Of a stretch of 64,000 nucleotides of DNA, positions 22,935 through 34,654 are shown piece by piece. Location of the stretch: the NCBI RefSeq assembly GCF_964340395.1, contig NC_135560.1:1049501-1113500 (forward strand), read 5' to 3'. Below the pieces are notes generated by a model that searched no databases, was not told the origin of the DNA, and saw only the letters and a program-made list of their open reading frames with translations. Source of the stretch: Glandiceps talaboti (taxonomy: Eukaryota; Hemichordata; Enteropneusta; Spengelidae). Numbering within the stretch: the stretch's first letter is position 1; each line of letters starts with the position of its first letter. A program made the translations under genes and the position numbers.

Positions 22935-23392
22935 ACCGCCAATGGCGTTGTAGCACAACTGTACAGTTTTTAAAAATGTTTATCCATAAGCTAGTACATG
23001 CTAACAATAGGTGTTCATTTGCTGAATGACTATCCAGTTGCCTATCCAACCATGTTGCTATCTTTACAATATATGCTATCATTTGGCTGTTGTTATGGGT
23101 GTGGTCATGTTGTTAAATATATTTGCATACATTTTTGTATGATTTTGTTCACTTGTGTATGAATTCCTGATATCATATTTGCAATATATGTGATCATTTG
23201 GCTGTTGCTATGGGCATGGTCTTGTTGCTAGGCATATTTACATACATTTGTTGAATGTTTATTCAATTGTCTATTAATCCCTGTTGTTATCTTTGCAATA
23301 TATGTGATCATTTGGTTGTTGCTATGGGTGTGGTCTTGTTGCTAGGCAAATTTACATACATTTTTTTGAATGTTTATTCAATTGTCTATTAA
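22935..23392 (+). repeat. R1 copy D, left half (split by TTAA transposon)
   Basis: Begins AATACCGCCAATGGCGTTGT and runs through four GTTGCTATGG units, then stops at TTCAATTGTCTATTAA. Its missing remainder begins at 26043 with TTAATCCCTGTTGTTATC. In intact copies these words are contiguous, so the two halves are one copy. Confidence 0.9.
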
Positions 23393-26046
23393 AGTTGTAA
23401 AATTGTTTAAAATTGCCATTTTTTCAATATTTTGAAATCAAATTTTGCCGTTGGTATCATATTCTATGCACTAAGTTACATTGATTCTGCATTGACTTGG
23501 TTTATATTGATTGCTGGTAAAATTGTAATTTTTAAAAAACATAAAAACGTTCCTTCCATAAATATGTGTAATAGATTGATTTTTTGTGTACGTACACACG
23601 TACGTCGAAAGATGTGTACTTGACGCGTGACGTATCATTCGTACATGCACACACTATTGTTGCTAATAGACAACATGGTGCCAAATATGATCGATGGTAA
23701 TGTGGAACTGCTCCATTCTGATAGTAAAATCAAATGGGGGAAAAGAAATGAGGGCAAAATCAACATTTTTAGTGAGATACACCGATGGAATGCAGTCAAA
23801 GAACTTTGCAAGATTGCTGTTAAATAAGCCTAAAATCGGTAAATGATAACATGACAAGTACCGAAATAGTACTATAAGTATAAGTAGTATTTTTATGTAG
23901 TGACTTTGTGTGATCACAGAACTAAAGTATTTTTCACTCTTCAATATGTATTTGCCTAAACACGTCTATATTATCGACATTTTACTGTATTCTGATAAAA
24001 ATACTCCACAGCATATCTCGAGAACCTTGTCCCTGTGAGCACCGGCCCCACCATATCACGACGAACGCGACCCAGCGGTGAATTGTAATAATAATTAGAC
24101 TGTTTAGTTATGCAAGTGTCACAATCGCCCTTCTATTCCCCTGCCGATCAGACCATCGGCCATAGCCAAGAGCTGTGAAAATTTACCTTGGGTTCCCGCT
24201 GCTGAGTTATATTGGAGCCCGTCCTCGCGCCATGGGGTTATAAACGTCCCACAGGATGCGAATAAAATGATAACTAATCGCCTACAATTCAACACATCAG
24301 CCGTACTTTATTCTCTGTCATCAACGCACTACAGTTCACAGGTTTGCATACTACGGTCTGCATACTACAACGAGCCGGACCTTACAACACACCGGTCCGC
24401 ACTACTCGACGGTTCATGCTCAACTCTCCCTAAAACTACAAACCACATTGTAAACCTGGGTATTTACCGCTCAAACTGCCTACAACTTGATGTTACTAAC
24501 TGTCCGGAGGTGACGTAGTCCTTCCGGATTTGTCCAGAAATAGCGAAAATGACCCAGCTATTATACAAAGTAAAAGTACTAGCTGTCCCAATAACTCGCT
24601 TTGGGTCTAACAAACAGTAATTAATATGGTAACTAATAAACTACTAAACAAACTTAACGAGGTGGCGGCTCTACTGTCACACAAGTAAACTCAGGGCAGC
24701 TTGATATATTGCGGAATTTTGCTGGAAATAAAATACATGCCAACGCGGCTTGCTTATAGCGATGATCTCGAACCGGGATGTGATGATGCACTGCAGCCTA
24801 AAAATGTAAAATTGTACCGTATGATCGCACGTCAAGTATCGAATTCGAAGTCTATGCATTCGGAGAGGGATATGTGTTGAACTATTTAGCGAGCTGGGTA
24901 TTTGCTAACGTTCCTTCCATAAATATGTGTAATAGATTGATAATTGAAAGTGAATTTGGTTGTGTTCAGAGGCAAAACTTGTTTATACAGTGATTTTTCC
25001 CGAGTTGAGCCACTTTCTCAGTGATAATGATTGGGACCATTCTAAAAATGAACGCATGTCATGAGAAGCACAGTGAGGTCTGCGTCTGCCATACATTATC
25101 GTTGTAAAATGTATCACGTCGTCGTGTTTCATTGCATGCCCTTGAATAAATACCATCGCCAGTGGCACATTGAGCAGTTTATATAGTCACCCTGAGAGGT
25201 AAATTTTTGTGGGATCTTCTGTCGACATTGAAGTGAAGTAGGTAACGTAGATGGGTAAAACTCAATGTGACAATCACGCTCATCAGAACAAACATTACTG
25301 CCAAAATAGCCCTGTTTGCAGACTGTGCAGCATGCTGGGGTCTACGTTGCTCAACTCGTACGAAGGGACGACGAACACCGTATGCAAACGGGCCTACAGG
25401 TTTCTTCATCTGTAGTTCCAAATATCAAATATACTTATAAATGTTACAGACACAATCACCGTGACTTGTGATTCCTAGCTCTGTGGCCGTGGCAATGATT
25501 TCGACATGTACAATGTATTGTTTGTACTACTGGTGATTGACGATGTACGGTAACTTCCGTTGGTTTTATTTTCAATTCAGGGGCGACAATCAATAGCTAG
25601 AAAGTAGCACGAAAGTAATAAAAAGTGACATTTCTGTACGTCATGTAAAATGAACTTGCCAATACAACCAGAAACTATATACAACAATTGCACAATAATT
25701 ATAGCTTTCAACTTTCAAGGATAACAAACATAGCTCTACGTTTGCCTACACTACGGAAGGCAGATACTTCGAACGTGTCAACTATGATAGTGAAGACACG
25801 TCCCAAATTCTCGAGTTATATCGTCTCTTAAATGACGTGGCAATTTGTGCGGTAATGGCGGGCGATTCAAAACATTTTGTTTACGATCGAATTATTTTCT
25901 GAAGCCGTACGTCATTACAAGGGTCAATTTGACTTGCATCCGTGGACGAGGCAATTGATTACATGGTAAAGGTTGGTTCTACACGATCTTTTACAGTATT
26001 TGAAATAATGAAAAAATGGCAATCTTAAACAATTTTACAACTTTAA
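23389..26046. mobile_element. TTAA-duplicating DNA transposon (2.65 kb) inserted in R1
   Basis: The element (23393-26042) is bounded by inverted ends: AGTTGTAAAATTGTTTAA + AATTGCCATTTTTTCA at the left and, on the other strand, the same words with one or two changes at the right, about 46 bp in all. It is flanked by TTAA (23389-23392 and 26043-26046), and the host R1 copy is empty-site contiguous once one TTAA is removed. TTAA duplication is typical of piggyBac and Kolobok families. The longest ORFs are under 95 codons, so no intact transposase. The interior has more CpG than its surroundings and a possible captured exon at 25179-25421. Confidence 0.88.
25179..25421 (-). other. possible captured coding fragment with one membrane segment
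   Basis: An 80-codon minus-strand ORF inside the TTAA transposon. It has a basic N-terminus (YGVRRPFVRVEQRRPQ), one hydrophobic segment (AILAVMFVLMSVIVTLSF) and a basic tail (NVDRRSHKN), the layout of a type II membrane protein start. The next minus-strand ORF (24983-25168) lies directly downstream in another frame. I do not recognise the family. It may be a host gene fragment carried by the transposon or chance. Confidence 0.25.
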
Positions 26047-26786
26047 TCCCTGTTGTTATCTTTGTGAAATACATAACCGTTTGGCTGTTGGTATGGGCAT
26101 GGTCATGGTTGCTAGGGTATTTGCATACATTTTTAGAATGTTTACTCACTTGCCTACAGAAGCTGTTTGTTGAAGCTGTTGTTATTTGACCAAAATACAC
26201 TGCCATTCGGTTGTTGCTAAGGGCGTGGTCATGGTTGCTAGGGCCAATTTTGTTAATATGTTTTTAAGAAAATCTGCAGAATAACACTTTCAGAAACATC
26301 TCACCAAGTTTCAGACTCATTGACCAAGTACTTTTTGTGATATGTTTTTGACCAAAAATGAACATTTTTACACCTAATTTGCATATCACTCATGGAATCA
26401 TTGTATGCATATAATTTCTTCGCCCATACATCCCTAGATGCATTCCCATTAAATTTCAGCCCAATCTGCTCAGTAATTTTGGAATTATAGATTTGTAACT
26501 AAAACACACATTTTTAGCCTTAATTTGTATATTACTGATGGAATCATTATGTTATGAACAAATCTTACTTTACACTCCCTTTATGAATGTTCTCACCAAA
26601 TTTTGCATCAATCTGCCCAGTAGGGTCTGACTTAATGGTTTTTGACCAAAAATCACATTTTTTGACCTAAATCACACACCTTTGACGTGACCATTTTGAT
26701 TTGAACAAGTTTCCAACTAGACACCCAAGGTAATGGTCCCACCAAATATCATGGTAATCTGTTCAGTGGTTTTTGACTTTGACACA

Positions 26787-26818
<32 letters not shown>

Positions 26819-26895
26819 CACACGCACGCACACACACACACACACACACACATACACCGGGCGATCCCTATAGCACTACTGAACCTCAGTTAAAT
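26043..26895 (+). repeat. R1 copy D, right half
   Basis: Continues the copy broken at 23392: one GTTGGTATGGGC unit, GTTGCTAAGGGCGTGGTCAT, the 3' half with CACCAAGTTTCAGACTC, an ACGC/AC microsatellite (26781-26852), then TAGCACTACTGAACCTCAGT. The final CAGTTGTGCT word is altered. Confidence 0.88.
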
Positions 26896-26929
26896 GCAAC
26901 TATGACGCAGGGTGTGTTGACTTCCCTAT

Positions 26930-27290
26930 CACTGCATTTACACTCAAATGATTTTCTGGGCTTTTTAGCTTGATGAATTTCTGCTGTATACCACTTTGTA
27001 CTAGGCCGAATGGTTGTTATGCACTTCTTAACAGTTGCGTGTTTGTCGAGAAGACTGGCAAGGTTGGCGTTAAAGGTTGTTATTGCAGATTGTACCATCA
27101 GATGGTGTTTGCTGAAACTCATGGATAGCAGTAATGTCACTGGTGAAGACATTGATGGAGATGGATAACAAAGTAAGATAGACAACTTGGCATCTGATGT
27201 GCAATCTGCAATAGCAACCTTTAACTCCAACCACGCCAGTCTTCTCGACAAACACGCACCTGTTAAGAAGCGCATAACAACCACCAAGCT
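26930..27290. pseudogene. two inverted LINE fragments (endonuclease-RT linker)
   Basis: On the minus strand, about 27107-26945 encodes TTFNANLASLLDKHATVKK then STKWYTAEIHQAKKPRKSFE, the linker found between endonuclease and RT of CR1/jockey-like LINEs (LDKHAPxK...WYTxEI). On the plus strand, 27190-27290 encodes a shorter copy of the same (ATFNSNHASLLDKHAPVKK). The two are inverted around about 27150 and could form a hairpin. Both are fragments. Confidence 0.65.
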
Positions 27291-27387
27291 AGTGCAGCTT
27301 GAATTTGTGATAATTAGATTTATAATATACCTAGTGATAATGCTGTGCCATGATTCACTAGAATCAGTCACGTGATAGGAACATAGA

Positions 27388-27409
27388 ATGACTATTTCCC
27401 TAGGGAAAT
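27388..27409. repeat. 22-bp perfect palindrome
   Basis: ACTATTTCCCTAGGGAAATAGT reads the same on both strands. Its TATTTCCC/GGGAAATA core recurs at the centre of the larger palindrome at 27526-27730. Confidence 0.8.
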
Positions 27410-27525
27410 AGTTCCATCAACTTTTACATGGTCGCGTGACCACCGCGCATTCACAGCAGGTCAAAATGGCAGCTTATGACGATGTCGTCTGCCACCGCAA
27501 GTTCACAGCATGAGGTATATTATAA

Positions 27526-27730
27526 AACACATATTGTCTGGCCTATATTCGGGCTATAGCACCCGTTCATTACCCCCTCATGACTGTAAGTTACCAGAAT
27601 CACATGCTATTTCCCTCGGCCTTTGGCCTCGGCCTTTGGCCTCGGGAAATAGCATGTGATTCTGGTAACTCACAGTCCCTCGGGTGTAATAAACGGGTGC
27701 TATAGCCCTCATGGCCAGGCAATATGTGTT
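27526..27730. repeat. 205-bp near-perfect palindrome (foldback or MITE-like)
   Basis: Left arm from AACACATATTGTCTGGCC through GGGCTATAGCACCCGTT and TTACCAGAATCACATGCTAT; right arm is its reverse complement down to AATATGTGTT. Arms of about 95 bp have few mismatches and surround a short centre with CCTCGGCCTTTGG direct repeats. RNA or single-stranded DNA from here would fold into a long hairpin. No coding function. Confidence 0.88.
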
Positions 27731-28620
27731 CACTAGGACATGACCTTGACTATGAGTTGGGGTCTGGACCCACTCTTCCAGTTGCAGCTAGTGCAGCTTT
27801 AATTGAAACCTCTCAACATCTTTTCATGTTGTTTACTCAAGAACTCGTCTTAACACTACAAAATATTCAAAAACTACCAACCTGTTCTTAATTTTCTGTC
27901 TCTCTCTCTAAATATTCTGGACAAGATTGCTACAGCTCAAATCAACACTTGGTATCTCATAAAGTCCTAACCAATGATAGTCTAGAACCATTAAAATCAC
28001 CATAAATATACTGAAACTGCCTCCTGAAAGTCAATAACAACATTTGCTTATAACATCAATCCAGTGACTCTCTAGTAAATATTAGACACATGCACATGCA
28101 CCACGTTAACTCTGAATTCTTCTGTCTTTGATAACGTAAAGCACAATATCTGTCTAACCTTGGTATCACTGATTAGTCCATAGGTTCAAATAGTTCATCA
28201 CAACCTTAGTCTTGCTGCCAGACTTGACTATTATCCCTTAGCTTTGTAAGGCACATGAAGTGCGCCCTGAGCAGCGAAGCCATGAGAAGTGAGGAACTTT
28301 GGTCCAGAGTCTGGCAGGATGCAGGAGAATAAAAATACCCACCAATGAAACTAGCAAATTGACGATCTGTTCAAGTATACTAGCTACTGAATATTCTACC
28401 TCCAGGAGGAGTCTGTTATAAATAGCGACTAATCATGTGTTGAGGATTTAATTACTTCAATGAATGACAATGTCACGCACTGTTCATTGCGTAATGCCAA
28501 GAGGACAAGCTGCTGCATTTTTGTGTAGGGTCTATGATTTGCCCACTACCTTGTCTGTGATTTCACTTATGCAGAGAATTAGAAGAGGCAAGTAACACAA
28601 CACACAGAACACAATGAATG
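27731..28620. other. unassigned sequence
   Basis: No gene or repeat family recognised; GC-poor with scattered stop codons. Confidence 0.35.
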
Positions 28621-28623
28621 AAA

Positions 28624-29107
28624 ATGGAGAAAGTCACAGAGAAAAACCACTTTGCTATAGAATATGGCATGGAACAAACAAAGCTTGCCAAACTGAAACC
28701 AAAACAAATGGAGGCAATTAATGGTAGCATTTTTGGAGGGACATGATGTCTTTGTCAATTTGCCTACATCGTATGGGAAGTCCCATCATGTATCAAATTG
28801 CACTTTTTTGTTATGAGTACTTCAACAACTGAACAGTTCGCAAGTCTGTAGCGATAGTTGTATCACCTTTAGTAGCATTGATGACTGACCAAGTTAAACT
28901 ACAAGAAAGGGACATCGATGCTGTGAATCTCACAGAGACTGGGTTGGCTGAACTGAAGTGATGCATAAACTATGGTGAATGTTGGCTCATCCTAGCGAAT
29001 CCAGAGTCACTTCTACAAAACAAAGAAATTAGGCAACTTTTACAGACTCAACCCTATAGAGACAGTATTTGTTGATGAAGTTCACTGCGTGGCAAAGCTG
29101 TAAGTTT
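28624..29107 (+). pseudogene. RecQ-like helicase fragment, broken
   Basis: Three frames together show an SF2 RecQ-type helicase N-terminal half: LKPKQMEAI (Q-motif region), FLEGHDVFVNLPTSYGKS (motif I, Walker A), VAIVVSPLVALMTDQV (motif Ia), LANPESLLQNKE (motif Ib) and VFVDEVHCVAKL (motif II, DEVH instead of DEAH). These enzymes unwind DNA 3'-5' using ATP. Breaks: a frame change near 28735, frame changes near 28800-28850, an in-frame TGA at about 28959 and another shift near 29080. A GTAAGT follows motif II, so an exon end is possible. Many RecQ-like copies in invertebrates travel with transposons (inference); this one is dead. Confidence 0.7.
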
Positions 29108-30425
29108 TTACTATTGTATCGTTTCCTGATCTGAAAATGGATTACGATTTTAGTAATCTGTGTATATATCGCCAGTCAGGCCACTTCTGGGTTAAACGAA
29201 TGTATACTTCTCTTTGATATACTGGACAATCAACCAATCGAAAATAATATGCAATAATTTCCTGTCAGTGGCACTTTGAAACAAAATTCAGCTTTAGCAT
29301 TTACTAGTATTTACATAGGAAAAAACATGGGGAAGGACTGCGAGTGCTCACAATCTGAGATCAATGACGTAGGGTGTACGTACCTGCCAATCATAAAAGA
29401 CATAGACATTTTTATCGATAGAATAGAAATAAAATTTGTATAAACAAGCTTACACACAAAAAAAAATTGTTGACTGCAGTTTCATCCATTTCTACAATAA
29501 GTATGTTGTTTTTTATAGTCTCAAAATCTTTATGTGGAATATGTATTTCCAAACGTAAACAGAATGGCCCTGTTCCCCAGTCGACTTGATGGGGATAAGT
29601 CAGCTACATTTTATGTGGTTGCTATATACTTTAACTGGTGTTTTTGTTACCACAGACATCATAGCATTCAGTACAACAAATACTACCACCAACTACATGT
29701 GTCTTTGTTATGATCGCAGGACTACGTTGAGATGTCATTTGCATACTTTGGCCAACCCATAATGAGGACATCACATTCCTTTCCAAATGCTTCCTGTCAG
29801 ACTCAGGACTAGTCCCTCTCTTCTCGTGGCTAAGCCACTCGGCATACATACAACAATTAGGGAAGATAGTCAAGAGTCTGGCAGTGAGAGTAATCACAAC
29901 CCAAGCAATTCAGCCGGCACGCTTGATTGAAAATACTACAGGAACACCTATGAGTGTGTTCAGGGGTTTGTCCTCTTTTGTTTTACTGGAACAATATTTA
30001 TCATTTTGCTGACAACAATGAACTTTAGCCATAGACATACATTGAAAACTGGCTTTCTCACTCAGAGATGTTTCTTCAGCTGTGAATTCAACTGAAGTGT
30101 GCATTAATGTTATTTTAAATTAATTGATAATTACTAACACTAATTGCTGTTAGTGGAAGACATTGTTTATCAGTTTTGCATATCACATAATGCCCCACCA
30201 CTACCAGTACCACACTGTTCATATGTTGTTATTATAAGTGATCCAAGGGTCCAAGATGTCCACCATGATACCTCCATGGTAGTAAAGTCAACCAGTGCAC
30301 ACAATGTGCTCAATGAGCATTTTGCAGGAACTCTGCTTGAAAATCGTTTTTGAAGTAGTGGCACAAGAGTTACAAATATCTAGTGTTTCTGAAATGTCCA
30401 ATGTTGTTTAAGATATGTTATACTT
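29108..30425. other. unassigned sequence with short ORFs
   Basis: Minus-strand ORFs at 29631-29897 (Cys-rich end GGSICCTECYDVCG) and 29910-30104 lie end to end but in different frames; no family recognised. They may be remnants of the same mobile or helicase-linked sequence. Confidence 0.3.
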
Positions 30426-30432
30426 CTACAAG

Positions 30433-31152
30433 GTAATAATGGTACAGTGCAATGGTGTATGTGTAGTTGGTAGTAAAGCAGTAATAATGGTACAGTGCAA
30501 TGGTGTATGTGTAGTTGGTAGTAAAGCAGTAATAATGGTACAGTGCAATGGTGTATGTGTAGTTGGTAGTAAAGCAGTAATAATGGTACAGTGCAATGGT
30601 GTATGTGTAGTTGGTAGTAAAGCAGTAATAATGGTACAGTGCAATGGTGTGTGTGTAGTTGGTAGTAAAGCAGTAATAATGGTACAGTGCAATGGTGTAT
30701 GTGTAGTTGGTAGTAAAGCAGTAATAATGGTACAGTGCAATGGTGTATGTGTAGTTGGTAGTAAAGCAGTAATAATGGTACAGTGCAATGGTGTATGTGT
30801 AGTTGGTAGTAAAGCTGTAATAATGGTACAGTGCAATGGTGTATGTGTAGTTGGTAGTAAAGCAGTAATAATGGTACAGTGCAATGGTGTGTGTGTAGTT
30901 GGTAGTAAAGCAGTAATAATGGTACAGTGCAATGGTGTGTGTGTAGTTGGTAGTAAAGCTGTAATAATGGTACAGTGCAATGGTGTATGTGTAGTTGGTA
31001 GTAAAGCAGTAATAATGGTACAGTGCAATGGTGTATGTGTAGTTGGTAGTAAAGCAGTAATAATGGTACAGTGCAATGGTGTGTGTGTAGTTGGTAGTAA
31101 AGCAGTAATAATGGTACAGTGCAATGGTGTGTGTGTAGTTGGTAGTAAGGCG
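30433..31152. repeat. 48-bp satellite, 15 copies
   Basis: Unit GTAATAATGGTACAGTGCAA + TGGTGTRTGTGTAGTTGGTA + GTAAAGCW. Only two or three positions vary. As 48 is a multiple of 3 and the unit lacks stops in several frames, three long repetitive ORFs appear; none has features of a protein. Confidence 0.95.
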
Positions 31153-31169
31153 TGTTATACCTCAATTTA

Positions 31170-32240
31170 AGTCACTATAATAATACAGTGGCAATGGTGT
31201 ATGTGGAGTGTAATACTATGTAGTATTAGTAACGTGCGTGCGATAACCCAGGCGTTCCTAACCGGTTAATAGTTCAAATAATAAAAATATATTGGTAGCA
31301 TAGTTTTGTAGACGTCACCATATGCATACATGTACTTTGAACAATCCAAATGAGACATTTCGACGTTTTAAAATCTACCCTCCCCTTCCCTCGATCCTAA
31401 GTCTTAACTATGTTACATAATGGATGCGACCGGGTAGAACTCATCATGTCGTCTGCAGTGGCGTGAATGTTCCTTCCAACATTCGTTTGTTTTTTTCCCT
31501 ACAACTTACATCTAGATTGGTCAAATTGTAACTACAAACGATTCAACATTGTTAAATGATGGTCTGCATAGAAGTCTCACCTACAATTACTCGGAAGAGT
31601 GTACTAATAATATGCAATCTGTTGAACACGCAAGTCTCCCGGCGTTACGAGCGTCCATGTACAGCAAATGTTGTATGCACATAGTACCTTCGTCCTTCGC
31701 CCGTGTCTGACGCCGACTTAATAACAGACAGTTTCATTGGACATATTCTCATGTGACCACGCCCATTCGTTTCACAAGTAACATGAAAAAAATGATGTAG
31801 CTTACTATATACTTGTTTATAAATATACTTTAGAAAATAGAACTTCACATTAGTACTGTTTCAAAGGTTGTGATCACTCAGTTCAGAAAGAATTAACACA
31901 GTCCATCTAGTTCACGTTGAACGCAAAGTGATTATCTACGGACCAATCAAGATGTCCATTCCATAAAAATAATAGAGGCCGTCTGGTTGAAGTCATCAAC
32001 ACTGATTCCATGTTGTACTTTTCTACTTGGGATTCGAAAAAAGAAACTGATGTTTGTAATTTAAAAGAAGTTAAATTACACAATATTTGGTTTATTTTAT
32101 ACTATAAAAAATCTTTAGAGACATTTAATTATTTTTGTAGCGAATATAAAGTATCGAATAATTAAAATATGAACATAAATATTGCAATTTGTACTACTAA
32201 TTTGCACTAATACTTTCCACGGTCGTCGTCATCCTCTTCT
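31170..32240. other. upstream region of MAP1
   Basis: Non-coding DNA ahead of the MAP1 start codon. Pyrimidine-rich TCCTCTTCTTCATCATCATC at about 32231 lies about 50 bp before the ATG. No TATA box clearly placed; transcription start unknown. Confidence 0.4.
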
Positions 32241-32284
32241 TCATCATCATCATCTGAGGGTTGTTTCTCGGATCACCGTTCGAC

Positions 32285-32432
32285 ATGGCGAATGCTGATG
32301 CGGAGATCAGCGCTATGTTTTCGAGCATTTCGGGTGGCTTTGCCGACAGCGTCTCACATTATCTCCTTGTACTTATTGGAGAGGCGATAACACAAAATTA
32401 CGTGCCACCGATCTTAGATGTTATAGCCCAAG
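32285..32432 (+). CDS. MAP1: MAP1-family protein, exon 1 (start)
   Basis: Encodes the N-terminus MANADAEISAMFSSISGG..., then HYLLVLIGEAITQNYVPPIL. The YLLVxxGEAxT core matches the start of the MAP1A/B/S N-terminal domain (vertebrate FYLLVVVGEIVTEEHL). ATG at 32285-32287 follows TTCGAC; no in-frame upstream ATG was preferred because the family homology starts just after it. The donor AAG|GTACGT is at 32432/32433. The exon ends in phase 1, and its final G joins GT of exon 2 to make Gly. Length 148 nt (49 codons plus 1). Confidence 0.9.
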
Positions 32433-33192
32433 GTACGTGTTAATTATCCTTAACAGTTGTGAATGAAATGCTTTGTTGCAAGTAATGTCATGCAATACCA
32501 CGCTTTATGATTAGGGTGTATATGATGTCGTATCAACGTTTTTTGAAAGAAAGAAATGCATCACTTAACCAGGCAGTTAACGCATATTTCGTTTGAACAG
32601 CTCCTTCTCATCATCCAATACTTCTTGCAGTACGAATTTTATTTGGAAATGAAAAGGAAGAGAAAAAGACGGAAAGAGCCGGGAAATGTTTAGTTATCAT
32701 GTGGGCGTTAGAAGGTCTGATGTGATGGTGGAGGCCACACTGCAGGGAAACTTGACTAGAACATAGTGTGAAGACAACATCGTACAGGAAGTTATTTATA
32801 TCAACCGAGAGTCAAAGAAAACAGTGAAGTCATATTGCTCGAAATTTTAGATGTCTTTCTCAATTTCAAACCAGAAGATATTTTGTTTCCATGGTCTGAG
32901 GTGAAAATCCCTTGGTACTTTTTTAGTGTTTTTTGTATTTTTTGTTCATCTTCCCCACTGATATGTTAGGAGAGAAGTGAAAGGATCATGTCAGTGGTGC
33001 ACTATACTTAATTTTGATAATATCCAAATTACCGGAAATTTGTCTTGATGATGACTATGCCTTATGAATGTTAGTTTCATATTGTAGCTACAACTTTCAT
33101 GTTTTTCTAATTAGTATTAAACAAATAAAATTGTAACATGTTATATGATACATCATATAAATGCAACAGTTATTAATGTTCATCTGTGTTAG

Positions 33193-33476
33193 TCAGACTT
33201 TCTCTTCCTGTATCCCACCCCTACCATCAGTCAGACTTTCTCTTCCTGTATCCCACCCCTACCATCAGTCAGACTTTCTCTTCCTGTATCCCACCCCTAC
33301 CATCAGTCAGACTTACTCTTCCTGTATCCCAACCCTACCATCAGTCAGACTTTCTCTTCCTGTATCCCAACCCTGCCATCAGTCAGACTTTCTCTTCCTG
33401 TATCCCAACCCTGCCATCAGTCAGACGTACTCTTCCTGTATCCCAACCCTGCCATCAGTCAGACTTTCTCTTGTAT
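33193..33476. repeat. 38-bp satellite, ~7 copies
   Basis: Unit TCAGACTTTCTCTTCCTGTA + TCCCACCCCTACCATCAG. Very pyrimidine-rich on the MAP1 strand, in MAP1 intron 1, with AG after a pyrimidine tract in every unit (CCATCAG). ORFs across it are artefacts. Confidence 0.9.
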
Positions 33477-33576
33477 CTCACTCCTACCACCAGCCAGATA
33501 TTGTAGAATGTAAGTGTAAACAATCTAATTTTACTCTATGATATGGTTACCATGAAAACACCCATCATGGAAAATC

Positions 33577-33578
<2 letters not shown>

Positions 33579-33621
<43 letters not shown>
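33579..33621. repeat. (AAT)n microsatellite
   Basis: About 14 AAT triplets in MAP1 intron 1. Confidence 0.95.
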
Positions 33622-33622
<1 letters not shown>

Positions 33623-34654
33623 TGAAAATTGTGAAAAGCTATCTTTTTACATTTATGTGTGTCTATGGACACGATATCTCAAAAACTACTTCATTGATTC
33701 TAATGAGACTTGCTACAAATCTTCTATATTCTAATAACAGGAACTGATTAGATTTTTATATATAATCCCACGAAATCAATGTTACTTTATGTCGTAATGT
33801 TCCGAATGTAATTCCACGGACTAATACAAATTCTCACCTACTGGCTCGAATTTGTAGCCCATGGAATCATGTGAGGAGCATTATGATGTAAAACTAACAT
33901 TGATTTCATGGGATTATATATTTATCACATAATTTATAAGTTTTTCCACATATTTTTCTACAATTTCTAATTGAATTTTATGTTTCATTGCACTTTATTC
34001 TTCATCGTGTATTAAAAAATGGCGTCCAACGGCTATGCAAATTATATAATCACGTGACCTGTTGCGAGGTCAAGCTTAGCTTACATACAGGTTACACTGT
34101 GCAGTGGTTTTTCAACCAAAATTATCGGTTATAACCTTGCGATGTACATGTAATATCAAATTTAGTTTTAAAACGTAGGTAAACTTTGTCTGAATGTGAC
34201 TGTTGTTTGTAATTTTAATTATATTCGCTCAGGTTGTGCAAGTTTGGAGCTATGAGCTAGATGGAAAATTGGAAGTAAGCTTACCGACTCCTACATTCTG
34301 CTACATACAAATTGTCATCAATAATCTACATGATTTTTGATGATATGTAATTTATTAAATAAAAATAAAAGTACCTCTACGTTTCAGGCTCATGCCACCA
34401 AGGATGTACGTAAAGCAATGTGTGCATTTACGTTTTGAAAGTACATAATAATTACAATAATTTGATCGTAGCGTAGCCTTGACAGGAACACCCAGTTGAG
34501 AGAAAAAGTTCAGTAGAACAGGGGTGAAATGGGTTTTTGATCTGCCCTGTTTGACGTCACACAGGTGAAGATTTGCACACAGGTGAACATTTGCACAAGT
34601 TTATGTGATAATGGTAAACATCCAATGAACATTAATTAATTATTTGCATAATTG

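Noticed and set aside
24090-24625. Solo LTR (TG...CA ends, TATAAA-like word, AATAAA)
   Set aside because: No convincing target duplication or second copy was found; it lies within the TTAA transposon and may be ordinary cargo.
29631-30104. A possible small gene on the minus strand with Cys-rich end
   Set aside because: Two short ORFs in different frames, no recognised family and no splice support; kept only as an unassigned note.
30380-31170. Long ORFs on both strands (about 230-260 codons) of perfect 16-residue repeats
   Set aside because: They are the 48-bp satellite read in frames that happen to lack stops; the unit is a multiple of 3 and both strands are open, and there is no splice, domain or codon signal.
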